Shown here: positions 1 through 7,034 of the stretch, in pieces
Position numbering within the stretch: the stretch's first letter is position 1
Layout of the letters: each line of letters begins with the position of its first letter
Source of the DNA: GCA-2718815 sp963578105
GTDB lineage: Bacteria; Planctomycetota; Planctomycetia; Pirellulales; Pirellulaceae
Assembly: GCA_963578105.1 (NCBI GenBank)
Contig: CAUZBP010000083.1
Location: forward strand, 1 to 19,993
Length of the DNA stretch: 19,993 nucleotides
Direction: 5' to 3'
Program-made: the position numbers and the translations under genes
Notes under the pieces: model-generated
The model's database searches: none
Told to the model about the DNA's origin: nothing
What the model saw: only the letters and a program-made list of their open reading frames with translations

Positions 1-1257
1 CACCAGTCCGGTGATCAATCCGCCACCCAGAGTCAGGGCGTTGTTGATCACCAGGTCACCGTCACCCAGCTTGTTGAGCGTAAACCCGTTGAGATCCAGG
101 CCGTTGTTGAACGTGATTGTGGAGCCGGCAGCGACCGTCACATTCAAGTGGCTGCCCAGACTCACCGCCATCTGCGCGTCAAAACCGCCCTGCAGTACTT
201 CAATGGTGGCGTTGCCGGTATCGGCTTCCAGGTTGAGCGTCCCGTTCCCAGCCATCACGTAGGCGTTAGCGTTGTCGATGCGGAGCGTTTTCATGGTCAG
301 GTCCGTATCGGCAAAGATGGTCCGTGGACTGGTGATCACGTCCCCCAACACGACGGTTACTCCGTTATATGTAGGCGGGACGGGAGGATTCCAGCTGGCC
401 CCAGAGTTGCCATCTCCGGAGTAATCCGAGCTCCATGCGACCTCTGTAATAGGAGGCTGGGCAATGTTGGTGGTGTACACCAGATCGTCCCAGTACCACT
501 CCGACGTCCGAGACCCGACCTCTGGATTCTGATTCTCATCGGCCAGCATTCCAAAGCTATCCAGATCATTGATTAAATCTTTGGTGCCGGGAGCAAGGTT
601 CCGCACGAACGTGTTCCCTCCGTCGACACTGCCCATCACCGCCCCATCGCCACCATTGGCATTCGGGTCGTAATTGAAGCTGAACGTAAAGGGATTGCTC
701 ATCCCAGGCCGATTGATCGTGGTCGACTCCCCGTCCGAATAGAGCATCACACGGTCGTCGTCGGTCCGCAGCCCGATAAAGTGCATGAAATTTTGCGTTG
801 GCTCTAGTTCCCCAGTCTCCCCATTCAAGATCATCTCAACGTGCGTTAGATCGCTGTCTTTGTCAAACCACCCGAAAAAGTGAAAGCCTCCTTCAGGAGA
901 ACTGTGGGATCTGATGACCCCTTTTCCGGCCATGGCGAGAGCATCCGTAGAAGGGTCGAGCCCGCCGACGTCATCGGCCAAGTATGCCGGAAAGTGGGCG
1001 GGTGAATCGGTTACGAGATATCCGCCGATCTCGCCCGTGTTGGTACCTTCGGCGAAGTGGGTGGCAACAAAAAATGGGGGGACCTGCATTACACCAAAGT
1101 CTTGATAAAGTCCTCGATTGTTGAGTCCGTCCCAATGGGGATCGCCATCGAACATCTCCACCTTCAAATCGGCGTGTGCCGAACCGGCGGCGCCAATCGA
1201 AACCACTCCAACTGCCAGCGCCATCAAGAATACGCGTCCCCGCAGGCCACATCGCAT
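1..1257 (-). other. Second secreted unit inside the fused frame, possibly a separate gene
   Basis: Starting at ATG 1257 the same frame encodes a 29-residue signal peptide (MRCGLRGRVFLMALAVGV..., cleavage expected after SAHA), then a LamG-like unit (DPHWDGLNN, GEIGG, ending WYWDDLVYT). A beta-strand region follows, ending NGFTLNKLGDGDLVINNALT at the window edge. That end is almost the same as the C-terminal region of the protein at 3944-5971 (NGFMLNKLGTGNLVINNTLT), so a PEP-CTERM signal probably lies just outside the window. It has its own strong ribosome site, so it may be translated independently even though the upstream unit reads into it. Confidence 0.6.
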
Positions 1258-3114
1258 GACTTTCCCTCCTGTTCCGAGCCAGGTCCACAGGCCGATCAAG
1301 CCGGTGCACAAGAGCACCAGGTTGGTTGGCTCGGGAACGGCGGCCCCACTTGCAGCTGCCAACCCGCTGGTTGTTCCAAAATTTGTTTTCCAGACGCCGT
1401 AGTCACTCGCATCAATGGTACCGTCCCCGTTGCCGTCAGCGGCGCTACCTGCGGTCACATTCTGGCCGAGCGTGTCTTGCCAACGGGTGTAGTCGGCCGC
1501 GTTGACGGTGCCGTCGCCGTTGTAGTCTCCAGCCAAACTGGCGATACCAACATTCAGGATCACACTCGAGGCACCCACGTCGAGACTGAACATCGATGCA
1601 TCAGGTCCCGAGAGGCTCAAGCCGCTGTTCGTAATACCCGAGGAGGTCAGGACGGTGAACTGCTGGCCGGCCGTGGGAGTAAAGCCGTCGATGAGTGAAA
1701 TGGCAAGCGTACCGGCCAGATCCGCGGTGCCGGTCACCGCCAGGACATCGTACTGGTCTTCGGACACCAAGCCACCGATCTCGATCTGGAGCGATGAAGT
1801 GGCGTCCTGCGTGTAGTTGCCGCTGACAGCCAAGAGGCCAGCGTTTTCTCCCGGGGCCACGCTGCCACCGCTGCTACTGAGGTTGCCGCCAACCGTCCCG
1901 ACACCGCCGAGTGTGCCGCCCTGTACATCCACCGAACCGCCGCCGGTAAATAGGGCGTTATTGACGAGCATCGTCCCGCCGCCCGTCTTCGTCGCCGCAT
2001 TTCCACCCAGGTTCAGCGCGTTTTCGAACGTCAAACTGGTGTTGGTTGCCACGTCCACATTGGCAGAGGGGCCCAGGTTGACCGGCAGCTGAAATACGTG
2101 GTCCCCCAACACGACCTCGACCGAGGTAGTGGTGACGTTCCCGTTCCCGGCAATCACGTACGGGTTTGCGTTGTCGAACCGCACGCCGTTAACGGCCAGA
2201 GCGGTTTCGGTGAATACTGTCGAAGGACGGCTGATTGCGCTACCGAGGACCGCGGTAGCTGTGGTTGGTGGTAAAAAGCCCCAATCCCAGCTTGCGTCGA
2301 GTTTCCAGTTCCCCCCTCCGCTGAGATTCCAATTATAATCGCTAGGGCCGGGAAGCGGGGGAGACGCGGTGTAAGTGATGTCGTCAAAGAAAAATTCGGC
2401 TGTGTTTTCGCTGCCGGGTATCCACAGCGTGAACAAACCAAATCGATTCAGATCGTTGAAACTGTCCTTGATTCCAGCGGGAAAGTCTAGTGTTGGATGA
2501 ACCGTCTCTAACACACCACCACTTGTGATTTCAAAGGTGCCCGACAGCGACCCATTTCCCCCGTTGCCCGTCGGGTCATAGGTCAAGTCATAGGTGAACG
2601 GAGTATACATATCGATAAGCTCCGGGTTCACTCTGAAATTGAAACCCACCCCTGAGACAGACAGGTACAAGCTTTGCTCATCGTTTCGGAATCCTATAAA
2701 GTTGTCCGGTTGGTCTGGTTCCCAGTGTAGATCGGAAAACTTGTCAAACCACCCTATCATGAGATTCCCGTTTGGCGTGTCATCTTCGCCTGTGAGTATA
2801 CCCGTGCCGGTCATTCTCAGCGTCGTGTCGGACGGATCGAGTGCTCCCACATTGTCCGCGTACATGGCCAACGTCGCGCGGACGAAACGGCCTCCTGCCT
2901 CACCGATGGTGCCACCCGCAATGTTGGTAGCACTGTAGCCGAAGTCTTGGGGAACGATCCTGTTAGCGAATTCATCCCATCCCGGATTGGTAGTGAAATC
3001 CTCTGACTTTTGGAAGACCTGCCCCATCGCGGGCACGTCGAGCCAAGACAAACCCGCCAAACAAGCGGCAACCACCACTGGAAACATCCTCTGAACACGT
3101 GATCGGAAAATCAT
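1..3114 (-). CDS. Secreted PEP-CTERM/dockerin-like protein fused in frame to a second secreted paralogue (partial, runs off left edge)
   Basis: The frame starts at ATG 3114 behind an AGAAGGA ribosome site (3121-3127) and stays open for 1038 codons to the window edge. Residues 1-31 look like a signal peptide. Residues 36-250 are a LamG/concanavalin-like unit with the family signature NPGWDE...DFGY...GEAGG. Residues 262-450 are Gly/Asn-rich beta-strand repeats like those of autotransporter-associated proteins. Residues 528-580 hold two calcium-loop motifs, DYNGDGTVNAADY and DGNGDGTIDASDY, as in dockerin type I. VPEP at 593-596 followed by a hydrophobic stretch is a PEP-CTERM sorting signal, expected to be handled by an exosortase. 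No stop follows: the frame continues through GTGGKV into a second methionine (residue 620) with its own signal peptide. Function is unknown; cell-surface display or adhesion is inferred. The missing stop is either a real fusion, a recent stop-loss, or a sequencing error. Confidence 0.85.
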   Translation of the reverse strand, partial: MIFRSRVQRMFPVVVAACLAGLSWLDVPAMGQVFQKSEDFTTNPGWDEFANRIVPQDFGYSATNIAGGTIGEAGGRFVRATLAMYADNVGALDPSDTTLRMTGTGILTGEDDTPNGNLMIGWFDKFSDLHWEPDQPDNFIGFRNDEQSLYLSVSGVGFNFRVNPELIDMYTPFTYDLTYDPTGNGGNGSLSGTFEITSGGVLETVHPTLDFPAGIKDSFNDLNRFGLFTLWIPGSENTAEFFFDDITYTASPPLPGPSDYNWNLSGGGNWKLDASWDWGFLPPTTATAVLGSAISRPSTVFTETALAVNGVRFDNANPYVIAGNGNVTTTSVEVVLGDHVFQLPVNLGPSANVDVATNTSLTFENALNLGGNAATKTGGGTMLVNNALFTGGGSVDVQGGTLGGVGTVGGNLSSSGGSVAPGENAGLLAVSGNYTQDATSSLQIEIGGLVSEDQYDVLAVTGTADLAGTLAISLIDGFTPTAGQQFTVLTSSGITNSGLSLSGPDASMFSLDVGASSVILNVGIASLAGDYNGDGTVNAADYTRWQDTLGQNVTAGSAADGNGDGTIDASDYGVWKTNFGTTSGLAAASGAAVPEPTNLVLLCTGLIGLWTWLGTGGKVMRCGLRGRVFLMALAVGVVSIGAAGSAHADLKVEMFDGDPHWDGLNNRGLYQDFGVMQVPPFFVATHFAEGTNTGEIGGYLVTDSPAHFPAYLADDVGGLDPSTDALAMAGKGVIRSHSSPEGGFHFFGWFDKDSDLTHVEMILNGETGELEPTQNFMHFIGLRTDDDRVMLYSDGESTTINRPGMSNPFTFSFNYDPNANGGDGAVMGSVDGGNTFVRNLAPGTKDLINDLDSFGMLADENQNPEVGSRTSEWYWDDLVYTTNIAQPPITEVAWSSDYSGDGNSGASWNPPVPPTYNGVTVVLGDVITSPRTIFADTDLTMKTLRIDNANAYVMAGNGTLNLEADTGNATIEVLQGGFDAQMAVSLGSHLNVTVAAGSTITFNNGLDLNGFTLNKLGDGDLVINNALTLGGGLITGLV
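1264..1270 (-). promoter_or_regulatory. Internal ribosome binding site at the fusion junction
   Basis: On the minus strand AGGAGGG lies 6 nt before ATG 1257, inside the codons that end the first unit. It is a near-ideal Shine-Dalgarno site at normal spacing, and supports the view that the downstream unit was, or still is, a gene of its own. Confidence 0.6.
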
Positions 3115-3163
3115 GAGGCTTCCTTCTAATATGAAAGAGTTTGCCGGGCGGTGAACTCTACGA

Positions 3164-3197
3164 ATCTCAATGGGCCACGTATCTCAATGGGCCAGGT
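3164..3197. repeat. 17-bp tandem duplication upstream of the fused secreted gene
   Basis: ATCTCAATGGGCCACGT (3164-3180) is followed directly by a copy differing at one base (3181-3197). It lies 50-83 nt before ATG 3114, between the candidate promoter and the start codon, so it would be in the 5' untranslated leader. It looks like a replication-slippage product. Confidence 0.8.
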
Positions 3198-3285
3198 CGG
3201 TAACTTTAAAAACTGGCCATCTCGACCCGCCATCCACCGTTACACAGATCCCTCGTTCCGGGGCCTAACGGATACCACCGGTTCT

Positions 3286-3314
3286 CTTATACATGATGCG
3301 CAGAAAAAAATCAA
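3286..3314 (-). promoter_or_regulatory. Candidate sigma70-type promoter for the fused secreted gene
   Basis: On the minus strand TTGATT (3314-3309), a 17-nt spacer, and TATAAG (3291-3286) match the -35/-10 pattern at 4/6 and 5/6. Transcription would start near 3279 and give a leader of about 165 nt that contains the 17-bp duplication. Planctomycete promoter rules are less well known, so this is only a candidate. Confidence 0.35.
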
Positions 3315-3358
3315 ATATTTAATACCTTCTCAGAGGGCTTGTGGCCGAAATTACTTGC

Positions 3359-3760
3359 TCACATTTCTTTCCTTTGGCGCGAAACCCGTTGAGAAATCAG
3401 TTCGCGCTTCTGATACAGAGCGCGAGCGACTTTTTTCATCGGCTCAATCTTGCTCCGCAACAGCTGGTCGAAGACAACGAGCCGTGAGTGGGCCACTGCC
3501 ATGATGGCGCGTTGATTTCCGCGGTGGCCTGCCAAGCGGCGGAATTGTGTGGCGAAGACCGGCTCCTTGAAACGACCTGCGGCCCAAGCCACCTCGTCCA
3601 ACATCCGTCCCAACCAAACATTTCCTTTCGTGGTGTGTCTTGGTTTGCGTTTGCTGGCCGACTCCACGTTACCGGGACAAACCCCGAACCACGATCCACA
3701 GGTGCCGGGCCAACGGAAACCGATTCATGTCCACACCACTCTGGCCGCAAAAAGTGGCCC
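3359..3760 (-). pseudogene. Remnant of an IS110-family transposase (C-terminal part, frameshifted)
   Basis: Read on the minus strand, GVDMNRFPLARHL (about 3735-3695) and then, after a one-base frame change near 3690-3697, GVCPGNVESASKRKPR, TTKGNVWLGRMLDEVAWAAG and FRRLAGHRGNQRAIMAVAHS follow the conserved order of the Transposase_20 (IS116/IS110/IS902) C-terminal domain. In intact members this region reads approximately GLCPGN..S..KR..G.T.KGN..LRR.LVEAAWAA...YRRL..RRG..RA..AVAH. The N-terminal catalytic DEDD half is absent, the tail after residue VVFDQLLR is not recognisable, and no terminal repeats were found. It is a dead fragment sitting between two divergent secreted-protein genes. Family assignment is from remembered motif order, not a search. 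Confidence 0.75.
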
Positions 3761-3924
3761 CGGCATGTGTTGCTGGGCACGAAAATCGTCCACGCGGGGG
3801 AAAAACGTGTTTGTAATGGTGCGAGCGGATATAATGATCTTGTGCGGGCTCACTTCGGCCAGTCAGGCGAGTCGTGGCAGGACATGTCTGTTTCAGCAAT
3901 ATCAGCTCTGAGGTGACCTAAAGA

Positions 3925-3956
3925 TCTATGACTTGGATTTTCTATGACTTGGATTT
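3925..3956 (+). repeat. 16-bp perfect tandem duplication spanning the start codon
   Basis: TCTATGACTTGGATTT occurs at 3925-3940 and again at 3941-3956. Each copy carries ATGACTTGGATT. The first ATG (3928) opens only an 11-codon peptide, MTWIFYDLDFE, ending at TGA 3961-3963. The second ATG (3944) opens the 675-residue secreted protein. The likely ribosome site AGGTGA (3911-3916) is 11 nt from the first ATG but 27 nt from the second, so the duplication has moved the real start away from its ribosome site. Confidence 0.9.
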
Positions 3957-5971
3957 TGAGTGACCTTCGCACATTTTGTGCACCTGCCGGCCTAATGATT
4001 GCTCTGTTCTTACTCTGCACAGAGCCATGCCGTGCCACCACCCAGATTTTTGAGGACTTCCAGGTTGATCCGGGTTGGGATGAGTGGAACAACCGGATCG
4101 TCGCACCGACCGCGAGAGTCGTTACCCAAGATTTTGGCTACCGCACAACCAATCACGCGGGCAGCGGCGCAGGTGAAATCGGGGGAATCGTCGATCGCTC
4201 TCCGCTGGAGGGTGCCTATTACGGCAAATTGATCGGGCCCTTGACATTTGACGACCCACTCAGCTTTTCTGGCAAGGTGTCGATACTCGGCGCGACGCAC
4301 ACTTCCGGTTTTACCAGCAGCAGTGATATCTACGTGGGGTTCTTCAATTCGGACCAGCAATGGTGGAGACCTGCCAATTTTCTTGGGTTTCGCCTGCGCG
4401 GAAATAACGAACCGGTATCCCATGTTGCCTCGCTAGAACTTGGTTACGGTACCTCGGCGTGGGAGGCCAATGCCGTCGATTGGGGGACGACGATTTTTCC
4501 GGGCAACCAGGTGCATGACTTTCAATTGAACTATTCTCCCCTTTCCAGTGGCGGTTGGCTCTCCTTTTCCTGGGACGGTACGCAAATTCTCAGCCTGAAC
4601 ATGAGTAGCGGGCATCGCTCCAATAATGCAACCCTGAATCGTTTTGGCATCTTCAGCAACCAATTGCCTGGTTCCATTGCCGGGAATGTGATGGAGGCCT
4701 ATTTTGACAATCTGTCGGTCAATGGCGAGTGGCATAACTTTTCAACGGACCCCGGTTGGGAAGGCGTGGGTAACCAAAAGGTATTTAATGATCCACACCT
4801 GTACGGCACCAACGATTTTGGCTTCAGTCATACAAACTTTGCCGGTGGCTCATCTGGGGAGGCAGGAGGCTTACTCTGGCGGGTGCAAGATAACGAAGAG
4901 GGTCTCCAGGGCTATTACGCAGACGATGTCGGTACACTGACACTCGAAGACCATTTGTCAGCCAGCGGAGAGATCGTTAGCGACCGATTCTCTATCGACG
5001 CGGGTGCGATGCTAGGCTGGTTCAATTCTGCAGACCAGGACTGGCCACCGAAAAATTTTGTGGGCGTCTATATGGACAGCCTGTCTGACGTGGGCCGCCT
5101 GTTTACACCCATGTATGGCACAGCAGAGGGCACCACGAAATTTGCCCGGGAACCGTGGATGCTCTTTTCGCCTGATGGAGTGCCGAAGGATTGGACCATC
5201 GAGTACTTTCCCCAAGGCAGGGGCGCAATCACGGTCACCCTCGATGGAATCTCCAAGACTTTACGCCTGGACTACGGCGACAAATCCGAGGGAGCGACAT
5301 TCGACCGATTCGGACTTTTCAATATGCAAGACAACAACGGTAAACACTCCGTTATTTACCTGGACAACATCTCCTATACGTCGAATGCTTCTGGTGGGAC
5401 TCCGGTCAACCATATTGAATGGGCTGCGGACATTTCTGGCGACGCCACCGTCGCGAACAGATGGACCCCTCAACTGACACCAAATTCAAATGAGCTAACC
5501 ATCTTACTTGGTGACAGGACCACCCAGCCAACCGTGTTATTCGCGGATGTCGACATCATGATGAAATCGCTTCAATTCGATAACGCAAACTCATACATAC
5601 TCACCGGCCGGGGGAGCGTGAACCTGGCAGCCGCTACCAACAATGCCAGCATTACTGTTCTCGAAGGCAGTCATGAGTTTCAGATTCAGGTCAACTTGAA
5701 CAGCAACTTGGACATCATCGTGTCGCACGGGTCTACGTTAACATTCAACAACGGTCTGAATCTGAACGGGTTTATGCTCAATAAGCTGGGCACTGGCAAT
5801 TTAGTGATCAACAACACCCTCACGCTGGATGGCGGATCGATTAACGGAATCGTGATCAACAACGCGGCGAGTGTCCCCGAGCCCTCGACCTTGGTGTTGT
5901 TGTCCCTGGCGCTGCTCGCCTTTTCACCCGCAACACGGTGCTCTCGAAAACGCAGGAAGCAATGCTCTTGA
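3944..5971 (+). CDS. Secreted PEP-CTERM protein with two LamG-like units
   Basis: 675 residues. Residues 1-31 look like a signal peptide (hydrophobic core AGLMIALFLLC). Two copies of a roughly 220-residue unit follow: residues 36-260 (DPGWDEWNNR, DFGYRTTNHAG, GEIGG, ending FDNLSVN) and 263-482 (DPGWEGVGNQ, DFGFSHTNFAGG, GEAGG, ending LDNISYT). Residues 487-640 are an Asn/Gly-rich beta-strand region like the one in the two minus-strand units at 1-3114. VPEP at 644-647, a hydrophobic helix and the basic tail RKRRK form a complete PEP-CTERM signal. It is therefore exported and probably anchored or sorted through an exosortase. Ligand and role are unknown; a jelly-roll fold is inferred from the shared pattern. 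No good ribosome site lies at normal distance from ATG 3944 because of the 16-bp duplication. A TATAAT hexamer lies at 3830-3835 but has no convincing -35. Confidence 0.9.
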   Translation: MTWILSDLRTFCAPAGLMIALFLLCTEPCRATTQIFEDFQVDPGWDEWNNRIVAPTARVVTQDFGYRTTNHAGSGAGEIGGIVDRSPLEGAYYGKLIGPLTFDDPLSFSGKVSILGATHTSGFTSSSDIYVGFFNSDQQWWRPANFLGFRLRGNNEPVSHVASLELGYGTSAWEANAVDWGTTIFPGNQVHDFQLNYSPLSSGGWLSFSWDGTQILSLNMSSGHRSNNATLNRFGIFSNQLPGSIAGNVMEAYFDNLSVNGEWHNFSTDPGWEGVGNQKVFNDPHLYGTNDFGFSHTNFAGGSSGEAGGLLWRVQDNEEGLQGYYADDVGTLTLEDHLSASGEIVSDRFSIDAGAMLGWFNSADQDWPPKNFVGVYMDSLSDVGRLFTPMYGTAEGTTKFAREPWMLFSPDGVPKDWTIEYFPQGRGAITVTLDGISKTLRLDYGDKSEGATFDRFGLFNMQDNNGKHSVIYLDNISYTSNASGGTPVNHIEWAADISGDATVANRWTPQLTPNSNELTILLGDRTTQPTVLFADVDIMMKSLQFDNANSYILTGRGSVNLAAATNNASITVLEGSHEFQIQVNLNSNLDIIVSHGSTLTFNNGLNLNGFMLNKLGTGNLVINNTLTLDGGSINGIVINNAASVPEPSTLVLLSLALLAFSPATRCSRKRRKQCS

Positions 5972-6118
5972 AGGGCCCCACCGACGGGCCATGCTTCGTT
6001 CGCGAGTTACACGCCCTGCCGGTTTACCAATGGCGGCTGTGGGAGGTGCAGCCAGCTCCCAGAACGGCCGCCAGCAGAGCGGCCAAGCGTCGCGTGTGTG
6101 CAACTTCACCCTCCTCTG

Positions 6119-6141
6119 CGGTTGGCGCGACCAACCGTTTT
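6119..6141 (+). terminator. Hairpin terminator downstream of the PEP-CTERM gene
   Basis: CGGTTGG (6119-6125), loop CGCGA, CCAACCG (6131-6137), then TTTT (6138-6141). The stem is 7 bp and perfect, but the T-tract is short. It lies about 150 nt after the stop at 5971, and on the plus strand only the PEP-CTERM gene could use it. Confidence 0.4.
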
Positions 6142-6155
6142 CCGCTCCGCCAGCG

Positions 6156-6737
6156 TCAGCGGGTCTCGGGAGCGTCCTCCTTGTCCACCATGATCCGCAC
6201 GGCGTCCAATTCGATCCGCAGATATCGCGCCAAGTCCTTGTCGGTTACCTCGTCGAGATGCTTTTGAGCGGCCTCCAGGTACTCCGTGGCCCGACCATAG
6301 TCCTTCCCGACGGCGGCAGCCCGGGCCGCCGCCTCGTAGGCGCATCCAACATAGTACGGAGACAGGTTCTTCTCTTCGCTGATCCGGATGCATTTCTGTC
6401 CGAACTGGAGAGCCATAGCATGGTCCCCGACCAGGGAATGCACGCGAGAAACTTGCCAGTAGCCGATTGAGAGGTTCAGCGGCTCGCAGTCGTATCGCTA
6501 CTTTCAGTGCCACAGCGACGCGTGGGCCAGCAGCACCATGTCCTCAGTCTCGGCCTCCGAGCGGTTCGGCTTGTCGAACAGATTCCAGCACTGATCGAAA
6601 CAGGATCCGGACAGGTGGCGATGCATCCCATACTGGGGGTCGCTTCGTCCGAGCGGGACAGCCTGGACGGCGGCGATGCTCGTCACCGCTACAACCCCAA
6701 GACTCAGGACACCTGGTGCTGATTGTCGACAGAGCAT
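6156..6737 (-). pseudogene. TPR-like small protein gene interrupted by two in-frame stop codons
   Basis: A single minus-strand frame runs from ATG 6737 (AGGAG-type ribosome site at 6748-6753) to the stop at 6156. It reads ...CFDQCWNLFDKPNRSEAE..MVLLAHASLWH, then TGA (6506-6504), AAG, TAG (6500-6498), then RYDCEPLNLSIGYWQVSRVH...YYVGCAYEAAARAAAVGKDY...YLEAAQKHLDEV. The text before and after the stops reads as one helical, TPR-like protein of a type I remember from many bacteria (…LAHASRYHW…NL..G.WQ.SRVY…AYEALARA…). The stops would then replace Trp and probably Gln, each by one transition. Residues 1-25 look like a signal peptide; a start at internal ATG 6626 is also possible and would remove it. 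A promoter-like repeat lies at 6852-6887. The intact family function is not known to me. Confidence 0.65.
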
Positions 6738-6851
6738 GACAGAGCAACTCCTCGGAACAATGCTTACGTATCTTCACTGCTGCCGCCCGTGCTTTGGGCA
6801 GTACACCAGCGCGCAAACCAAGCGACGGAGAGAGACCAAACTACTGATACT

Positions 6852-6887
6852 AATTTTAATCTCACCGGCCGGGTGCCGCAACGATTT
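6852..6887 (-). promoter_or_regulatory. Left copy of 36-bp repeat, promoter-like, upstream of the broken TPR-like gene
   Basis: The stretch matches 8629-8664 at 34 of 36 positions in the same orientation. On the minus strand it contains TTGCGG (6881-6876), a 17-nt spacer, and TAAAAT (6858-6853), which fits a -35/-10 layout (3/6 and 5/6). The start codon of the broken gene (6737) lies about 110 nt downstream. Its upstream end (minus-strand sense) overlaps a near-perfect 18-bp palindrome at 6880-6897 (AACGATTTCGAAGTCGTT). The rest of 6738-7034 shows no gene. Confidence 0.45.
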
Positions 6888-7034
6888 CGAAGTCGTTGGC
6901 ACTGGTCCAGAAGCCGTTTCTGGGGGTCTTCAACCGCTCTGTGAGGGACCTTTTTTGTCGAATCTCGAAACTTTTGTGCCGCATGTCGTGGATCTTCGTT
7001 TCGTTACGGCAATCGACCGGCAGGAATTAATCTT

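Noticed and set aside
3830..3835. Perfect TATAAT upstream of the PEP-CTERM gene
   Set aside because: No acceptable -35 at 15-19 nt; TTGTAA is only 13 nt away. Noted with the gene but not called as a promoter.
3488..3916. Plus-strand frames of 120-142 codons
   Set aside because: They lie antisense to the IS110 remnant, have no ribosome site and no recognisable domain.
6498..6506. Recoding (readthrough) of TGA and TAG in the TPR-like gene
   Set aside because: Two different stops separated by one codon make readthrough or selenocysteine insertion very unlikely, and no SECIS-like hairpin was seen.
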